Part shown: piece after piece, positions 47,153-56,393 of the stretch
Layout of the letters: every line of letters begins with the position of its first letter
How positions within the stretch are numbered: position 1 is the first letter of the stretch
Origin: Candidatus Omnitrophota bacterium
GTDB lineage: Bacteria > Omnitrophota > Gorgyraeia > Duberdicusellales > 4484-171
Assembly: GCA_023227945.1 (NCBI GenBank)
Contig: JALOCC010000002.1
Coordinates: forward strand, 23,822-87,821
Direction: 5' to 3'
DNA: 64,000 bases
The notes under the pieces: generated by a model
Databases searched by the model: none
Told to the model about the DNA's origin: nothing
What the model saw: the letters and a program-made list of their open reading frames with translations, nothing else
Made by a program: the position numbers and the translations under genes

Positions 47153-48248
47153 TGGTTTCTTCGCTAGCTGGGTCGAAAAAATGAACTCGCTTCATATCAA
47201 AGACAACCTCTATCATACTTCCGATAGAAGGTATATTCGAAGCTTCAACCACTGCTACAAAGATATGTTTTCCGCTGGAAAGATATACGTAATTTTCCGA
47301 ACCCATAGTTTCAACGACATCACAGACTACGGCAACCGTATTATCGGGGGTAGAGTTTGATGCAAATAATTTATCATAAATATTTTCTGGGCGTAGCCCT
47401 AGTATAACCTCTTTATCCATATAAGCTTTGAGCTTATCGTTCATTCCCTCAAGTATCTTTATCTTAAAACTTCCTTCATTAAAATAAAGGCTTTCATTTT
47501 TCTTTATAATGATACCTTTCATAAAATTCATCGGGGGAGAACCGATGAATCCCGCGACAAATTTATTGATAGGATTATTGTAAACATTTAGCGGCGTATC
47601 CAGCTGAAGCAAATTTCCATCCTTCATTACGGCAATTCGGTCTCCGAGAGTCATTGCTTCTGTCTGGTCATGTGTAACATAAATCATTGTAGTCTGAATC
47701 TTAAGATGCAGTTTATGGATTTCTGTGCGCATTTGTACGCGAAGTTTTGCATCAAGATTGCTCAGGGGTTCATCAAAAAGAAAAACAAGGGGCTTTCTTA
47801 CAATTGCCCTTCCTACCGCAACTCTCTGCCGCTCTCCGCCTGAAAGCTCTCTGGGTTTTCTATTCAATAAATGCATTATGCTTAATATCTGAGCTGCTTC
47901 TTTTACGCGTTTATCTATGTCTGTCTTTGCATAGTTACGTAGTTTAAGTGCAAATGCCATATTTTCATAAACCGACATATGAGGATAAAGAGCGTAGTTT
48001 TGAAAAACCATCGCAATATTCCTGTCTTTAGCCGGGACGTTATTTACCAGACGGTCTGCAATGTAGATTTCTCCTTCAGTAGGGCACTCAAGGCCAGCAA
48101 TCATGCGCAGGGTGGTTGATTTACCGCATCCGGAAGGGCCAAGAAGAACGAGAAACTCCTTGTTCTCTACGCCGAGGCTTACATTCTTAACGGCAATTGA
48201 ATCACCGTTATATTGTTTCATTACATTTTTAAGACTAACTTGTGCCAT
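47145..48248 (-). CDS. ABC transporter ATP-binding protein (UgpC/MalK family)
   Basis: 367 aa. Walker A GPSGCGKST (37-45), signature LSGGERQRVAVGRA, Walker B FLFDEPLSNLDAKLR, and a C-terminal OB-fold TOBE domain of about 130 residues typical of the sugar-import CUT1 ATPases (MalK, UgpC, MsmX). No permease or binding-protein genes are adjacent; such ATPases are often shared between transporters. Confidence 0.92.
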   Translation of the reverse strand: MAQVSLKNVMKQYNGDSIAVKNVSLGVENKEFLVLLGPSGCGKSTTLRMIAGLECPTEGEIYIADRLVNNVPAKDRNIAMVFQNYALYPHMSVYENMAFALKLRNYAKTDIDKRVKEAAQILSIMHLLNRKPRELSGGERQRVAVGRAIVRKPLVFLFDEPLSNLDAKLRVQMRTEIHKLHLKIQTTMIYVTHDQTEAMTLGDRIAVMKDGNLLQLDTPLNVYNNPINKFVAGFIGSPPMNFMKGIIIKKNESLYFNEGSFKIKILEGMNDKLKAYMDKEVILGLRPENIYDKLFASNSTPDNTVAVVCDVVETMGSENYVYLSSGKHIFVAVVEASNIPSIGSMIEVVFDMKRVHFFDPASEETIV

Positions 48249-48340
48249 ATTTTTTATAGATTAAGGTAGAGTAGAAACAGAAAAAATCACCAATCAAAAC
48301 ACCAAACAAAGCATAATTTTATGTTTTAGTTAAAGAGATG

Positions 48341-49180
48341 TCAAGTTAAATAATACAATAACTTGGATAAAGTCGCTTTTAAATCTTTTCTGCTTATCAC
48401 CATATCTAAAAGGCCATGCTCTAAGTTAAATTCAGAAGTTTGAAAACCTCTAGGCAAATCCTGTTTTATCGTCTGTTTTATAACCCGCGGCCCGGTAAAG
48501 CCTATGAGCGCCCCCGGCTCGGCGATAATTACATCACCTATTCCCGCAAACGATGCCATAACGCCGGCCATTGTCGGGTGCGTAAGCACGGAAATAAATG
48601 GTAAGCGTGCTTCTTTTAAACGTGAAAGGGCCCCGCATGTTTTTGCCATTTGCATAAGGCTAAGTAACCCCTCATACATCCGTGCTCCTCCGCCTGAACC
48701 TGAAACAATAATTACCGGCAGTTTTTTGCTAATAGCATACTCTATAAGACGGGTAATTTTTTCACCAACTACTGAACCCATAGAGCCCATAATAAAACGG
48801 GAATCGGTAACTCCCAGGGCAATATTTTTTTTGTCCATTTTTGCTTCACCGGTTATTATCGCATCTTTTAATCCTGTATCTTGCGTATCTTCTTTTAATT
48901 TATCTTTGTAGGATTTAGGCCCTGCAAAATTGAGAGGGTCTAATGATTCCATATCCTTATCAAATTCCTTAAAGGTATCAGCATCTACAAGCAATTCTAT
49001 GCGTTCCCAGCAGACAAGAGAAAAATGATAATTACATTTAGGGCACACTTTTAAATTTTCCTGCAGTATTTTATTAAAAATAAGATGGGAACAGCTGGGG
49101 CATTTACTCCAAAGCCCGTCAGGCATTTCCTTTCTTCTTCTTGCCAGAGTATAACGAAATGGTTTTTTAAATATTCTCAT
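48341..49180 (-). CDS. accD: Acetyl-CoA carboxylase carboxyltransferase beta subunit
   Basis: 279 aa. N-terminal zinc ribbon (C27, C30, C46, C49) followed by the carboxyltransferase domain (ITGEAKMDKKNIALGVTDSRFIMGSMGSVVGEKI; SGSGGARMYEGLLSLMQMAK). It transfers CO2 from carboxybiotin to acetyl-CoA with AccA in fatty-acid synthesis. AccA is not in the window. Confidence 0.95.
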   Translation of the reverse strand: MRIFKKPFRYTLARRRKEMPDGLWSKCPSCSHLIFNKILQENLKVCPKCNYHFSLVCWERIELLVDADTFKEFDKDMESLDPLNFAGPKSYKDKLKEDTQDTGLKDAIITGEAKMDKKNIALGVTDSRFIMGSMGSVVGEKITRLIEYAISKKLPVIIVSGSGGGARMYEGLLSLMQMAKTCGALSRLKEARLPFISVLTHPTMAGVMASFAGIGDVIIAEPGALIGFTGPRVIKQTIKQDLPRGFQTSEFNLEHGLLDMVISRKDLKATLSKLLYYLT

Positions 49181-49185
49181 AAAAC

Positions 49186-49405
49186 GCTAATTGTCGCGAA
49201 TTTATACCTTTATGTTTATTAGAGGTGCAAACGCTAATGAACGCGAATAAATTTATCGCACTTCGTTAGCGCATATTTGCCTTTATTATAAATCAAATTT
49301 ACGCATATAACAAGTATTCAGAGCGCCCTATTAATTACGAATATTCGCGTTTATGCCTAAATAAACTATTTAGGTTAAAATTCGCGTATATTCGCGTTAG
49401 CAAAC
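49186..49405. repeat. Word-repeat element, CGCGAAT family, copy A
   Basis: CGCTAATTGTCGCGAATTTAT, GCTAATGAACGCGAATAAATT, then ATTCGCGTTTATGCC and ATTCGCGTATATTCGCGTTAG. It fills the 194-bp gap between accD and the DUF1015 gene and its right end enters the 3' end of the DUF1015 coding region. Confidence 0.7.
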
Positions 49406-50595
49406 CTTCGTATGGCTATTCCGCTGTAAACTTTGGGATAAAAATATGTTGATTTCTGAGGCAGGCGGTAGCCACGATTGGCTATGTCAAATACTGCCGA
49501 TAGACTAACCGGCTTTAAGATAAAAGCGGTTTTATCGTGGCCTGCCAGCTTTTCGGCTTCTTTTATGTCGTGCGTATATTGGATACTACCGTCCGTTTTA
49601 AGCATAGGTAGAACAAACTGGTGCAATAGATACGTATTAAGTTTCTTATAGGGAGACGCCGGGAAAAGCTTATCAAGGATAGTTTCATTCTTCAACTTCA
49701 GAAAATAGAATTTACTCCGTCTATAAACACCGAAGGAAAATTTTTTTTCTTTTCCAAGATGGCCTGTAAGAACATTATCGTTTTTTACTTCTTTTATATC
49801 AAAATATTGCTTAAGCGTGGCAAGCGCACCATCAAAATCCGGCACTGAAATTACTCTATGGGTAGGTAGTATTACAAGCCCGCGCTGCGCGTCTGTTATG
49901 TAACTCATTATATAATTTAGGTTTTTAAAACGCCTTTTGTTTCTCTTGTAGTAGCCGGAGGCTACTTCAAAGCGGTGGTGCCCATCAGCTATCACAAGAT
50001 TTTTACCGTTTGCCTGTGAACATATTTTTTTTATCGTATCCTTATCGGTTATTTTCCAAACCAGATTTTCATTCGCGTCTAAATCTTTAAATCTCATGAA
50101 CGGTTTTTTGGTGCAATACCGATTGTGCAGCGCATGAAAATAGTTAATCTTTTTCGGCGCTATCACAAATATCGGGCTTAAATTAGCCTCAACTTCCTCT
50201 ATTACTTTTTTGCGGTCTTCCTTCGGAGCGCTTAAAGTATATTCGTGAGGGAAAATTGCTCCTTTTTGATTCATTTTCAAAAGTGAAAGGAATCCGAAGC
50301 GTTTATATTTCTCGGTTCCGATTCTAAATCTCTGTTCATAAAGGAAAATACTCTCTGCCGGGTCGTCTACCAATATCCGTTTATCAATCCAGCTGCGTAA
50401 CCTCTCGCCTATTTCTTTGTAGTCGTTATTAGTTGCAATAAGAATATTTGAAAAATTATAAGGAGATTTTCTTTTTAACAAAGAAAGCTGTTTTTTGCTT
50501 ATAACATCATACGGCGGGCAAGTAAACGCAGAAAGATTTTTGAAAAAAGAAGGATTGTAGTGTGTAGCCCGGAAGGGCCTTATTATATCTGCCAT
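49375..50595 (-). CDS. DUF1015 family protein
   Basis: 406 aa. Starts ADIIRPFRATHYNP, then FTCPPYDVISKKQ; the central ADGHHRFEVASGYYKR (DGHHR motif) is diagnostic. Some family members are serine kinases (SbnI/SerK-like); the catalytic assignment for this one is uncertain. The C-terminal residues are partly encoded by a CGCGAATA-type repeat. No membrane segment or signal peptide. Confidence 0.88.
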   Translation of the reverse strand: MADIIRPFRATHYNPSFFKNLSAFTCPPYDVISKKQLSLLKRKSPYNFSNILIATNNDYKEIGERLRSWIDKRILVDDPAESIFLYEQRFRIGTEKYKRFGFLSLLKMNQKGAIFPHEYTLSAPKEDRKKVIEEVEANLSPIFVIAPKKINYFHALHNRYCTKKPFMRFKDLDANENLVWKITDKDTIKKICSQANGKNLVIADGHHRFEVASGYYKRNKRRFKNLNYIMSYITDAQRGLVILPTHRVISVPDFDGALATLKQYFDIKEVKNDNVLTGHLGKEKKFSFGVYRRSKFYFLKLKNETILDKLFPASPYKKLNTYLLHQFVLPMLKTDGSIQYTHDIKEAEKLAGHDKTAFILKPVSLSAVFDIANRGYRLPQKSTYFYPKVYSGIAIRRFANANIREF

Positions 50596-50625
50596 TAAAT
50601 TTTAAAGATTTTACTGATTGTCCCG

Positions 50626-50662
50626 TTTTGAGATCCTTCGTCGCTTCGCTCCTCAGGATGAG
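50626..50662. repeat. TCATCCTGAGCGAAG-type palindromic repeat
   Basis: GAGATCCTTCGTCGCTTCGC, TCCTCAGGATGAG. A dispersed repeat common in bacterial genomes; related copies at 37660 and 43213. Confidence 0.6.
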
Positions 50663-50693
50663 TCACTGATAATAAAAAACCTTAAGGGCTCAA

Positions 50694-50921
50694 TTATTTT
50701 TTATTGCAGTTTTTGCTATTCGGGCAATCACAGGATTTATTTTTTTTGTAATCCGTAGCATAGAAACCGCTGCCCTTAAAAATCAGGCCGCTGCCTGCGC
50801 TTATCTTTTTTTTGCTTATAGCTTTGCATTTCGGGCATTCTATCTTTTTCTGCTCGCTTATTTTATGAAAAGCCTCAAAATGATGGCCGCATTTTGTACA
50901 TTCGTAATCATACGTAGGCAT
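50694..50921 (-). CDS. FmdB-type zinc ribbon protein
   Basis: 75 aa. Starts MPTYDYECTKCGHHFE with C8/C11 and ECPKC with C29/C32, the putative regulatory FmdB/CxxC_CxxC_SSSS zinc ribbon family. A Cys-containing tail CDCPNSKNC ends the protein. Role unclear; often linked to regulation. Lies between dnaJ and DUF1015 genes. Confidence 0.85.
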   Translation of the reverse strand: MPTYDYECTKCGHHFEAFHKISEQKKIECPKCKAISKKKISAGSGLIFKGSGFYATDYKKNKSCDCPNSKNCNKK

Positions 50922-50982
50922 AACAAAAACCTCCCTGATATTATATACACAAAGCTATAAGTTGCAAGTTTCTAAACACAAA

Positions 50983-51105
50983 TTCTCGCGAATCCAACGC
51001 GAATGGTCGCGAATAGTTTTGTTTACATTTGTTTTCCATTCGCGTGTATTCGCGTTTATACCTTAATCAAACTATCAAGGTTTAAATTCGCGAATATTCG
51101 CGATC
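50983..51105. repeat. Word-repeat hairpin, CGCGAAT family, copy B
   Basis: CTCGCGAATCCAACGCGAATG, GTCGCGAATAG; then CCATTCGCGTGTATTCGCGT and TTCGCGAATATTCGCGATC. It fills the dnaJ-FmdB gap and touches the dnaJ stop. Confidence 0.75.
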
Positions 51106-52225
51106 AGATTTCACCGCGCTCTTTTGCTATTTCAAGTAAAACGTTTCTCTCGTTTGCGGATACCCTTTTTGGTATTTCTATTTCAACCTCAACCAGCTCA
51201 TCGCCCAATCTTTTTGTACGTAAATTAGCTATTCCTTTCCCCTTGAGCCTGAAAACTGCGTTTGGTTGAGTGCCGGTGGGAATATTCATCTTAACATTCC
51301 CCGATAAAGTCGGCACCTCAATCTCTGCGCCAAGCATGGCCTTAAAGACGTTTATTTTTACCTTGCATCTTACATCATCGCCTTGCCTCTGGAAAAGAAT
51401 ATGCGGTTTTACTACTATATGCAGGTACAAATCACCGTATCCGGCACCGGCGAAATTTCCTTCACCTTTTAAGCGAAGCACGGAACCATCATCAACACCC
51501 TGCGGTATTGTTACTTTGACTTGTTTTTTAACCTTTATTCTGCCCTGGCCTGAACATTTTGAACAGCGATTTTTAAACGTTGCCCCTTCTCCTTGACAAT
51601 CAGGGCAAGTTTGCGAAAAACTTAAAGGCCCCATTCTGCTGGAAACTACCCCTCTGCCGCGGCACGTTGAACAAGTTTCTTTTTTTGAACCAGGCTGGAC
51701 ACCGCTTCCGTTACACTGCGAACAATTTTCGTAGTGATAGAAAGAAATTTCCTTCTCTGCTCCGAAAGCAGCCTCTTCAAGCGCCACCGACATTTCTAAC
51801 TGGACATCTTCGCCATGGCGCCTGCGGCCCTGTCCCTGACGGCTGGATGCCCCAAAAACATCAAAGCCAAGGTCAGAAAAAAATTCTTCAAAAATACTGC
51901 CAAAATCTCCTTGTCCTGCACCCTGACGGCCTCTAAAAATATCTGAGAAATCAGCTCCCTTAAAAATATCATCAGTAGAATAACGCGAATCAACACCGGC
52001 GTGGCCATACTGGTCATAAAGCTGCTTTTTACTGGGGTCACTTAAGACCGCGTAAGCCTCGGAAAGTTCTTTAAACTTTTCTTCAGCTTCCTTCTTTTTT
52101 TCGGGAGCAACTCTATCAGGATGATATTGCATAACAAGCTGCCGATATGCCCGTTTTATATCCTCAACAGAAGCAGTTTTTTTAACGCCTAAGATTTCGT
52201 AGTAGTCTCTTTTTTGTGTACTCAT
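51104..52225 (-). CDS. dnaJ: Chaperone DnaJ
   Basis: 373 aa. J domain with HPD (35-37), a Gly/Phe-rich linker, four CxxCxGxG zinc repeats (CSQCNGSGVQ-type, CSTCRGRG, CPDCQGEG, CSKCSGQG in order) and the C-terminal substrate-binding domains. It stimulates DnaK ATPase and delivers substrates. It is the last gene of the hrcA-grpE-dnaK-dnaJ heat-shock operon. A TCAGCTATCAG hairpin separates it from dnaK. Confidence 0.96.
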   Translation of the reverse strand: MSTQKRDYYEILGVKKTASVEDIKRAYRQLVMQYHPDRVAPEKKKEAEEKFKELSEAYAVLSDPSKKQLYDQYGHAGVDSRYSTDDIFKGADFSDIFRGRQGAGQGDFGSIFEEFFSDLGFDVFGASSRQGQGRRRHGEDVQLEMSVALEEAAFGAEKEISFYHYENCSQCNGSGVQPGSKKETCSTCRGRGVVSSRMGPLSFSQTCPDCQGEGATFKNRCSKCSGQGRIKVKKQVKVTIPQGVDDGSVLRLKGEGNFAGAGYGDLYLHIVVKPHILFQRQGDDVRCKVKINVFKAMLGAEIEVPTLSGNVKMNIPTGTQPNAVFRLKGKGIANLRTKRLGDELVEVEIEIPKRVSANERNVLLEIAKERGEI

Positions 52226-52227
52226 TG

Positions 52228-52322
52228 TTTCAGTTATCAGCTGTCAGCTTTCAGCTATCAGCCACCCTTTACGGGCGCCCCTTAGGGGGGGCTGAGAGCT
52301 GACGACTGATGGCTGATAGCTA
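52228..52322. repeat. Word-repeat hairpin, TCAGCTATCAG family, copy B
   Basis: CAGTTATCAGCTGTCAGC, TTTCAGCTATCAGCC; then GGGCTGAGAGCTGACGAC and TGATGGCTGATAGC. A GGGCGCCCC centre lies in the loop. Located between dnaK and dnaJ. Confidence 0.8.
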
Positions 52323-54254
52323 TTTCTTATCTTCTTCCTTAAAGTCCGCGTCGATAATATCCTCTTTCTTCTCCGGCTCTGGAGCTTCCTGGGTTGGCCC
52401 GGCCTGAGGGCCAGCCTGTGGGCCTGCCTCACTCTTAGCCTTTCCTTGTTCTTGCTGTTTTTGAGATGCATTCTTATAGATTTCTTCAGCAAGCTTATGT
52501 GCTACTTTGGTCAAATCTTCCATACCTTTCTTAATCATATTTACGTTTTTATCTTTGACTGCTGTTTTTAAATCATTAATCTTTGCTTCAATGTCGGCAC
52601 GCTCAGCTTGCGAAATTTTGTCACCATAATCTTTTAATGATTTTTCTGTGGCGTAAATCAGCTGGTCTGCCTGGTTTACTGTTTCTACTTCTTCTTTCTT
52701 TTTCGCATCTTCAGCTGCAAATTTCTCGGCATCATGGACCATTTTATCTATTTCTTCCTTGGAAAGTTTCTTGGGAGCGGTAATACGTATGGACTGCTCT
52801 TTACCCGTGCCTAAATCTTTAGCTGAAACATGTACGATTCCGTTTGCGTCTATATCGAAAGCAACTTCAACCTGAGGCACTCCACGGGGTGCTGCAGGAA
52901 TACCAACCAAATCAAACCTGCCAAGCTCGACATTGCCTTCGGCATCAGCCATAGTCCTTTCTCCCTGTATTACGCGTATGGTAACCGCGGTCTGGTTATC
53001 GGCAGCTGTTGAAAAAATCTGGGATTTTCTTGTAGGTATAGTTGTATTTCTTTCTATAAGCTTGGTATTTACTCCTCCTAAGGTTTCAATACCCAAAGAA
53101 AGGGGTGTTACGTCTAAAAGCAACACATCTTTTACATCGCCCTTGATAATCGCTGCCTGCACTGCTGCTCCCAAGGCAACGCATTCCATGGGGTCTACCC
53201 CGCGTTCAATTTTTTTACCGAAATAATCTTCTACGAATTTCTGAACTATAGGCATTCTTGTGGGGCCGCCTACCATAATAATCTTATCTATCGCAGTTTT
53301 ATCGCTAAAAGTTACTCCTTCTTTTTCGAAAGCAGCTTTTGCGTCGCGAAGCGCCTGCTCGAGCGGCCCGCGGCAGCGCTCTACAATAGAACCTACCAAT
53401 TCCTCGATTTTCGCGCGGTTAATTGACATTGTACGGCGTTTTGGCCCGCTGCTATCTGCGGTTATAAAGGGAAGGTTTATGTCCGTTGTAAGAGTGCTTG
53501 AAAGCTCTACCTTTGCTTTTTCGGCAGCTTCGCGCACTCTTTGCGTTGCCATTTTGTCATTACGCAAATCAATGCCTGTTTCACGTTTGAATTGATTAAC
53601 AATATAATCAATTATGACATTATCCATATCTGTTCCGCCAAGCTGTGTATCTCCGCTTGTTGCCATTACTTTAAATCCACCCTCTTTCCACATCTCCATG
53701 ACGGTGACATCAAGAGTTCCGCCGCCAAAGTCAAAAACCAGGATTTTTAATTCCTTTCCTGCTTTTTCAAGCCCGTAAGCAAGGCAGGCGGCTGTTGGCT
53801 CATTGATAATTCTAAGCACCTTAAGCCCTGCTATTTCGCCTGCGTCTTTTGTGGCGGTTCTTTGGTTATCGTCAAAATATGCCGGGCAAGTTATAACCAC
53901 CTCTTCAACTTTATCGCCAAGATAAGCTTCTGCGTCCTGTTTAATTTTTTGTAAAATAAACGCAGATATCTGCTGAGGCGTATATTCTTTGCCGAATACC
54001 TTAAATTTATAATCTGTTCCCATTTTGCGTTTTGCCGCAAAAATAGTTCCTTCAGGATTTATAGCAGCCTGGCGCCTTGCGGGTTCACCCACAAGTTTCT
54101 GTCCGTCTTTTGTAAATGCAACAAAAGAAGGAAAAGCTTTTCCGCTGGCAACTCCCGCTCCTTCTGCTGACGGAAGAATTACAGGGCGATCCCCCTCCAT
54201 TACTGCTGCCGCTGAATTAGAAGTTCCTAAATCTATACCAATTACTCTCGCCAT
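52320..54254 (-). CDS. dnaK: Chaperone DnaK (Hsp70)
   Basis: 644 aa, full length. ATPase motifs [28 protein letters not shown] and [16 protein letters not shown] are present, followed by the beta-sandwich and helical lid. The C-terminal tail has a [17 protein letters not shown] low-complexity linker and ends [11 protein letters not shown], as in other DnaKs. Second chaperone gene after grpE in the CIRCE-controlled operon. Confidence 0.98.
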   Translation of the reverse strand: MARVIGIDLGTSNSAAAVMEGDRPVILPSAEGAGVASGKAFPSFVAFTKDGQKLVGEPARRQAAINPEGTIFAAKRKMGTDYKFKVFGKEYTPQQISAFILQKIKQDAEAYLGDKVEEVVITCPAYFDDNQRTATKDAGEIAGLKVLRIINEPTAACLAYGLEKAGKELKILVFDFGGGTLDVTVMEMWKEGGFKVMATSGDTQLGGTDMDNVIIDYIVNQFKRETGIDLRNDKMATQRVREAAEKAKVELSSTLTTDINLPFITADSSGPKRRTMSINRAKIEELVGSIVERCRGPLEQALRDAKAAFEKEGVTFSDKTAIDKIIMVGGPTRMPIVQKFVEDYFGKKIERGVDPMECVALGAAVQAAIIKGDVKDVLLLDVTPLSLGIETLGGVNTKLIERNTTIPTRKSQIFSTAADNQTAVTIRVIQGERTMADAEGNVELGRFDLVGIPAAPRGVPQVEVAFDIDANGIVHVSAKDLGTGKEQSIRITAPKKLSKEEIDKMVHDAEKFAAEDAKKKEEVETVNQADQLIYATEKSLKDYGDKISQAERADIEAKINDLKTAVKDKNVNMIKKGMEDLTKVAHKLAEEIYKNASQKQQEQGKAKSEAGPQAGPQAGPTQEAPEPEKKEDIIDADFKEEDKK

Positions 54255-54286
54255 ATCAACCTCCTCGTTTCACTCGTCGGTTAGTT

Positions 54287-54412
54287 TACAGACGACAGAT
54301 GACAGAAAACAGAGATCAGTTTTTTTTATCCTCTGGGCTTTGCTCTTCCTCTTCTGTTTTCTGTTCTCTGTTATCTGTACTCTGCCCTCTGTTCTCTGTA
54401 CTCTGTTTTTTA
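54287..54412. repeat. Word-repeat element, ACAGAGAACAGA family, extending into grpE
   Basis: Left arm CAGACGACAGATGACAG, AAAACAGAGATC; right arm TTCTGTTTTCTGTTCTCTGTTA, TCTGTACTCTGCCCTCTG. The right arm is read as part of grpE and encodes its last roughly 30 residues. Confidence 0.8.
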
Positions 54413-54945
54413 ATCCCTACAATTACCCTTGAAGGACGTAATACTTTATCTTCAAGCATATAACCTTTTTGAATTTCTTCTAAAACCATAGGTTTATCTG
54501 TTGAGTCGTCAACTTCTTTAGTTGCCACTATTTCATGTAAATGCGGGTCAAAAAACCTGCCAATACTTTCTATAGGTGTAAGGCCTCTTTTTTTAAGAAG
54601 ATTTACAAAATTATTATAAGCCATTTCAAGGCCTTTTATAATTTCTTCTATATTGCCGTGCTCTTTTACCATTTTTAATGCCTGCTCTGACTCATCAAGC
54701 ACTATTAAAAGGTCTCTAATCAGCGACGATGTAGAGAATTTTATTAAGTCTTCTTTTTCCCTGTCCCAGCGCTTTCTGGCATTAGCAAAATCCGCACAGA
54801 TCCGCGTATATTTTCCCCAAAGAGCATCATAGTCTTCTTTTTTTTCTTTACCTGAGCCTACCGGAAAGCAAAGCTCTTCTTTCTTCTCTTCTTTAGCTAA
54901 TTCTTCTTTGTTGTTTTTATTATTTTTTGCTTTACCGTCGTTCAC
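54316..54945 (-). CDS. grpE: Nucleotide exchange factor GrpE
   Basis: 209 aa. GrpE signature: coiled-coil N-terminal region, then YTRICADFANARKRWDREKEDL, LLIVLDESEQALKM and the C-terminal beta domain with IESIGRFFDPHLHEIV and GYMLEDKVLRPSRVIVGIKKQ. Residues about 178-209 (STENRGQSTDNREQKTEEEE and so on) are beyond the normal end of the family and are translated from a word-repeat element. Works with DnaK. Confidence 0.95.
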   Translation of the reverse strand: MNDGKAKNNKNNKEELAKEEKKEELCFPVGSGKEKKEDYDALWGKYTRICADFANARKRWDREKEDLIKFSTSSLIRDLLIVLDESEQALKMVKEHGNIEEIIKGLEMAYNNFVNLLKKRGLTPIESIGRFFDPHLHEIVATKEVDDSTDKPMVLEEIQKGYMLEDKVLRPSRVIVGIKKQSTENRGQSTDNREQKTEEEEQSPEDKKN

Positions 54946-55055
54946 CCCGCCCTTCCTCCTTGTATTTTAGATTTATTGTTTTTACCCCAACCCTTGTTTT
55001 TCGTAAGATTTATTATATTTTTCAAAAACCATAATGCGCCTTAGAAGGGCGGGGT

Positions 55056-55793
55056 TCATAACTTATCTTCGATAATTGCTTCAAGCTGATATTTAATGGA
55101 TTGCAAGCAGGAAACAGCTCTTACATAATCCATCCTCATCGGGCCAAGCAATGCCAGTGAATAGGAAACCTTTTTTTCTCCGGAACCAGACACAACCAGC
55201 GAACAATCCGATATTTCGTCAAAACCTATTTCATCGCCCACCAAAATTTTTACCTGCTCATCAAAATAGTTAAGTAGCAACTCCTGTATTTGATTTAATC
55301 TTACCTCAAGAGCATAAAAAACGCTCTTAAGCCGCACGATGTTTTCGAATTCCGGCTGCTCAAGAATAAAACGCGCGCCCCTAAAAAATAACTTATGCCC
55401 TTCGCCAGAGACTGCCAAAAATGAAGCATAACCGCTTTTTAGCGCCAAAGTATCCAGCGCACTATTAATAACCTGGCTGCTATCGGAAATTGTATTATAA
55501 AATTCCAGCTCTATCGGGTAATTATTTACCATCTTTTCTTTCTTAAGACATTCTACGTACTGTTTAAAACCCTTTGTTGTGGGGACTCTCCCTGATGATG
55601 TGTGGATATGAGAAAGAAACCCTTTTTTCTCCAGAGTCTCCATTACGTTTCTTATTGTAGCTGAAGAATAAGGAAGCTTATATTTTTCGCAAAGATGGGT
55701 AGAGCTTATCGGCTTAGTTTCCTTTATATAGGCCTCAACCACTAAATTTAGAATTTCGGATTCTCTTCCCCGCGTATCTACAACTTTAGCCAT
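55056..55793 (-). CDS. hrcA: Heat-inducible repressor HrcA (short form)
   Basis: 245 aa. The N-terminal winged-helix domain matches HrcA (REILNLVVEAYIKETKPISS, LPYSSATIRNVMETLEKKGF, HTSSGRVPTTKGFKQYVE). The family is usually about 340 residues. This one lacks roughly 100 residues of the central dimerisation and insertion domain but keeps the C-terminal block (SYSLALLGPMRMDYVRAVS). A CIRCE operator lies 50 bp upstream (55843-55869). It represses the hrcA-grpE-dnaK-dnaJ operon. No frameshift is evident. Confidence 0.9.
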   Translation of the reverse strand: MAKVVDTRGRESEILNLVVEAYIKETKPISSTHLCEKYKLPYSSATIRNVMETLEKKGFLSHIHTSSGRVPTTKGFKQYVECLKKEKMVNNYPIELEFYNTISDSSQVINSALDTLALKSGYASFLAVSGEGHKLFFRGARFILEQPEFENIVRLKSVFYALEVRLNQIQELLLNYFDEQVKILVGDEIGFDEISDCSLVVSGSGEKKVSYSLALLGPMRMDYVRAVSCLQSIKYQLEAIIEDKL

Positions 55794-55842
55794 AATGTCT
55801 TTTTTTATGCTGTTTACGTTAAACTATCAGGTAACTTTGACT

Positions 55843-55869
55843 TTGGCACTCTTGAGTTAAGAGTGCCAA
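55843..55869 (-). promoter_or_regulatory. CIRCE operator
   Basis: TTGGCACTC-N9-GAGTGCCAA, perfect 9-bp inverted repeat with the canonical 9-bp spacer (consensus TTAGCACTC-N9-GAGTGCTAA, one change per arm). The spacer extends the dyad to 11 bp (CTT/AAG). Confidence 0.93.
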
Positions 55870-55871
55870 AG

Positions 55872-55900
55872 ATATTAACATACAAACATATAAGCGTCAA
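55872..55900 (-). promoter_or_regulatory. Promoter of the hrcA-grpE-dnaK-dnaJ operon
   Basis: TTGACG (55895-55900) and TAATAT (55872-55877) with 17-bp spacing; CIRCE begins 3 bp after the -10 box, so HrcA binding would cover the transcription start. Confidence 0.8.
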
Positions 55901-55914
55901 GAATAATGGATAAG

Positions 55915-56250
55915 TTATAATTCAGGCGGATTTTTCCTCCGTAAGTGCTTTTCTACCTTGTATTTTAGCTTATCAAGCTGTTTGCTTAGTGCAGAAAATG
56001 TACTGTTTATCGCGCTGGAAGCTCTTTTATCTTTTTCGCCGGCACGTAAAACATGCTGAGGCAAATATATATGGGCGCTGCAGGTATATTCTTCTCTGTG
56101 CTGGCTTTTTTCAATATGCACCGCCACGTGTATTGGGTCATCCTTACGAAACATCTGCACTCGTCTTTCTATCTTTTCAAGATCTTTATCTAATACATTA
56201 TCAAGAAACTCACTCTTTTCCAAATTCTTGAAAGAAACGTCAACACGCAT
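55915..56250 (-). CDS. hpf: Ribosome hibernation promoting factor (short HPF / RaiA family)
   Basis: 111 aa. Beta-alpha fold of the HPF/RaiA family: VDVSFKNLEKSEFLDNVLDKDLEKIERRV, then PIHVAVHIEKSQHREEYTCSAHIYLPQHVLRA and a lysine-rich C-terminal helix. It binds the 30S subunit in stationary phase. Start at 56250 with AGGAGGATAATC before the ATG. Located between clpB and hrcA, so hibernation and heat-shock genes are clustered. Confidence 0.9.
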   Translation of the reverse strand: MRVDVSFKNLEKSEFLDNVLDKDLEKIERRVQMFRKDDPIHVAVHIEKSQHREEYTCSAHIYLPQHVLRAGEKDKRASSAINSTFSALSKQLDKLKYKVEKHLRRKNPPEL

Positions 56251-56267
56251 GATTATCCTCCTTTGCT

Positions 56268-56393
56268 GAATTCGTAACACGTATCAGGTATCACGTAACA
56301 CGTATGTACAATAAACGTATTACTTCCACTTCAAGTGGACTCGCCTAAATATTTTTGTATGGTGGCGAGGTTACGTGCGGCGCGATACGTTTA
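56268..56393. repeat. Word-repeat hairpin, TATCACGTAACACG family, copy C
   Basis: TAACACGTATCAGGTATCACG, TAACACGTATG; centre AATAAACGTATTACTTCCAC, GTGGACTCGCCTAAATATTT and ATGGTGGCGAGG as in copy B (39671-39792). Its right end (GGCGCGATACGTTT) touches the clpB stop. Confidence 0.8.

Noticed and set aside
51580..51936. 118-residue open frame on the plus strand inside dnaJ
   Set aside because: Shadow of the DnaJ zinc-finger region in the opposite strand; no ribosome site and composition is that of antisense coding DNA.
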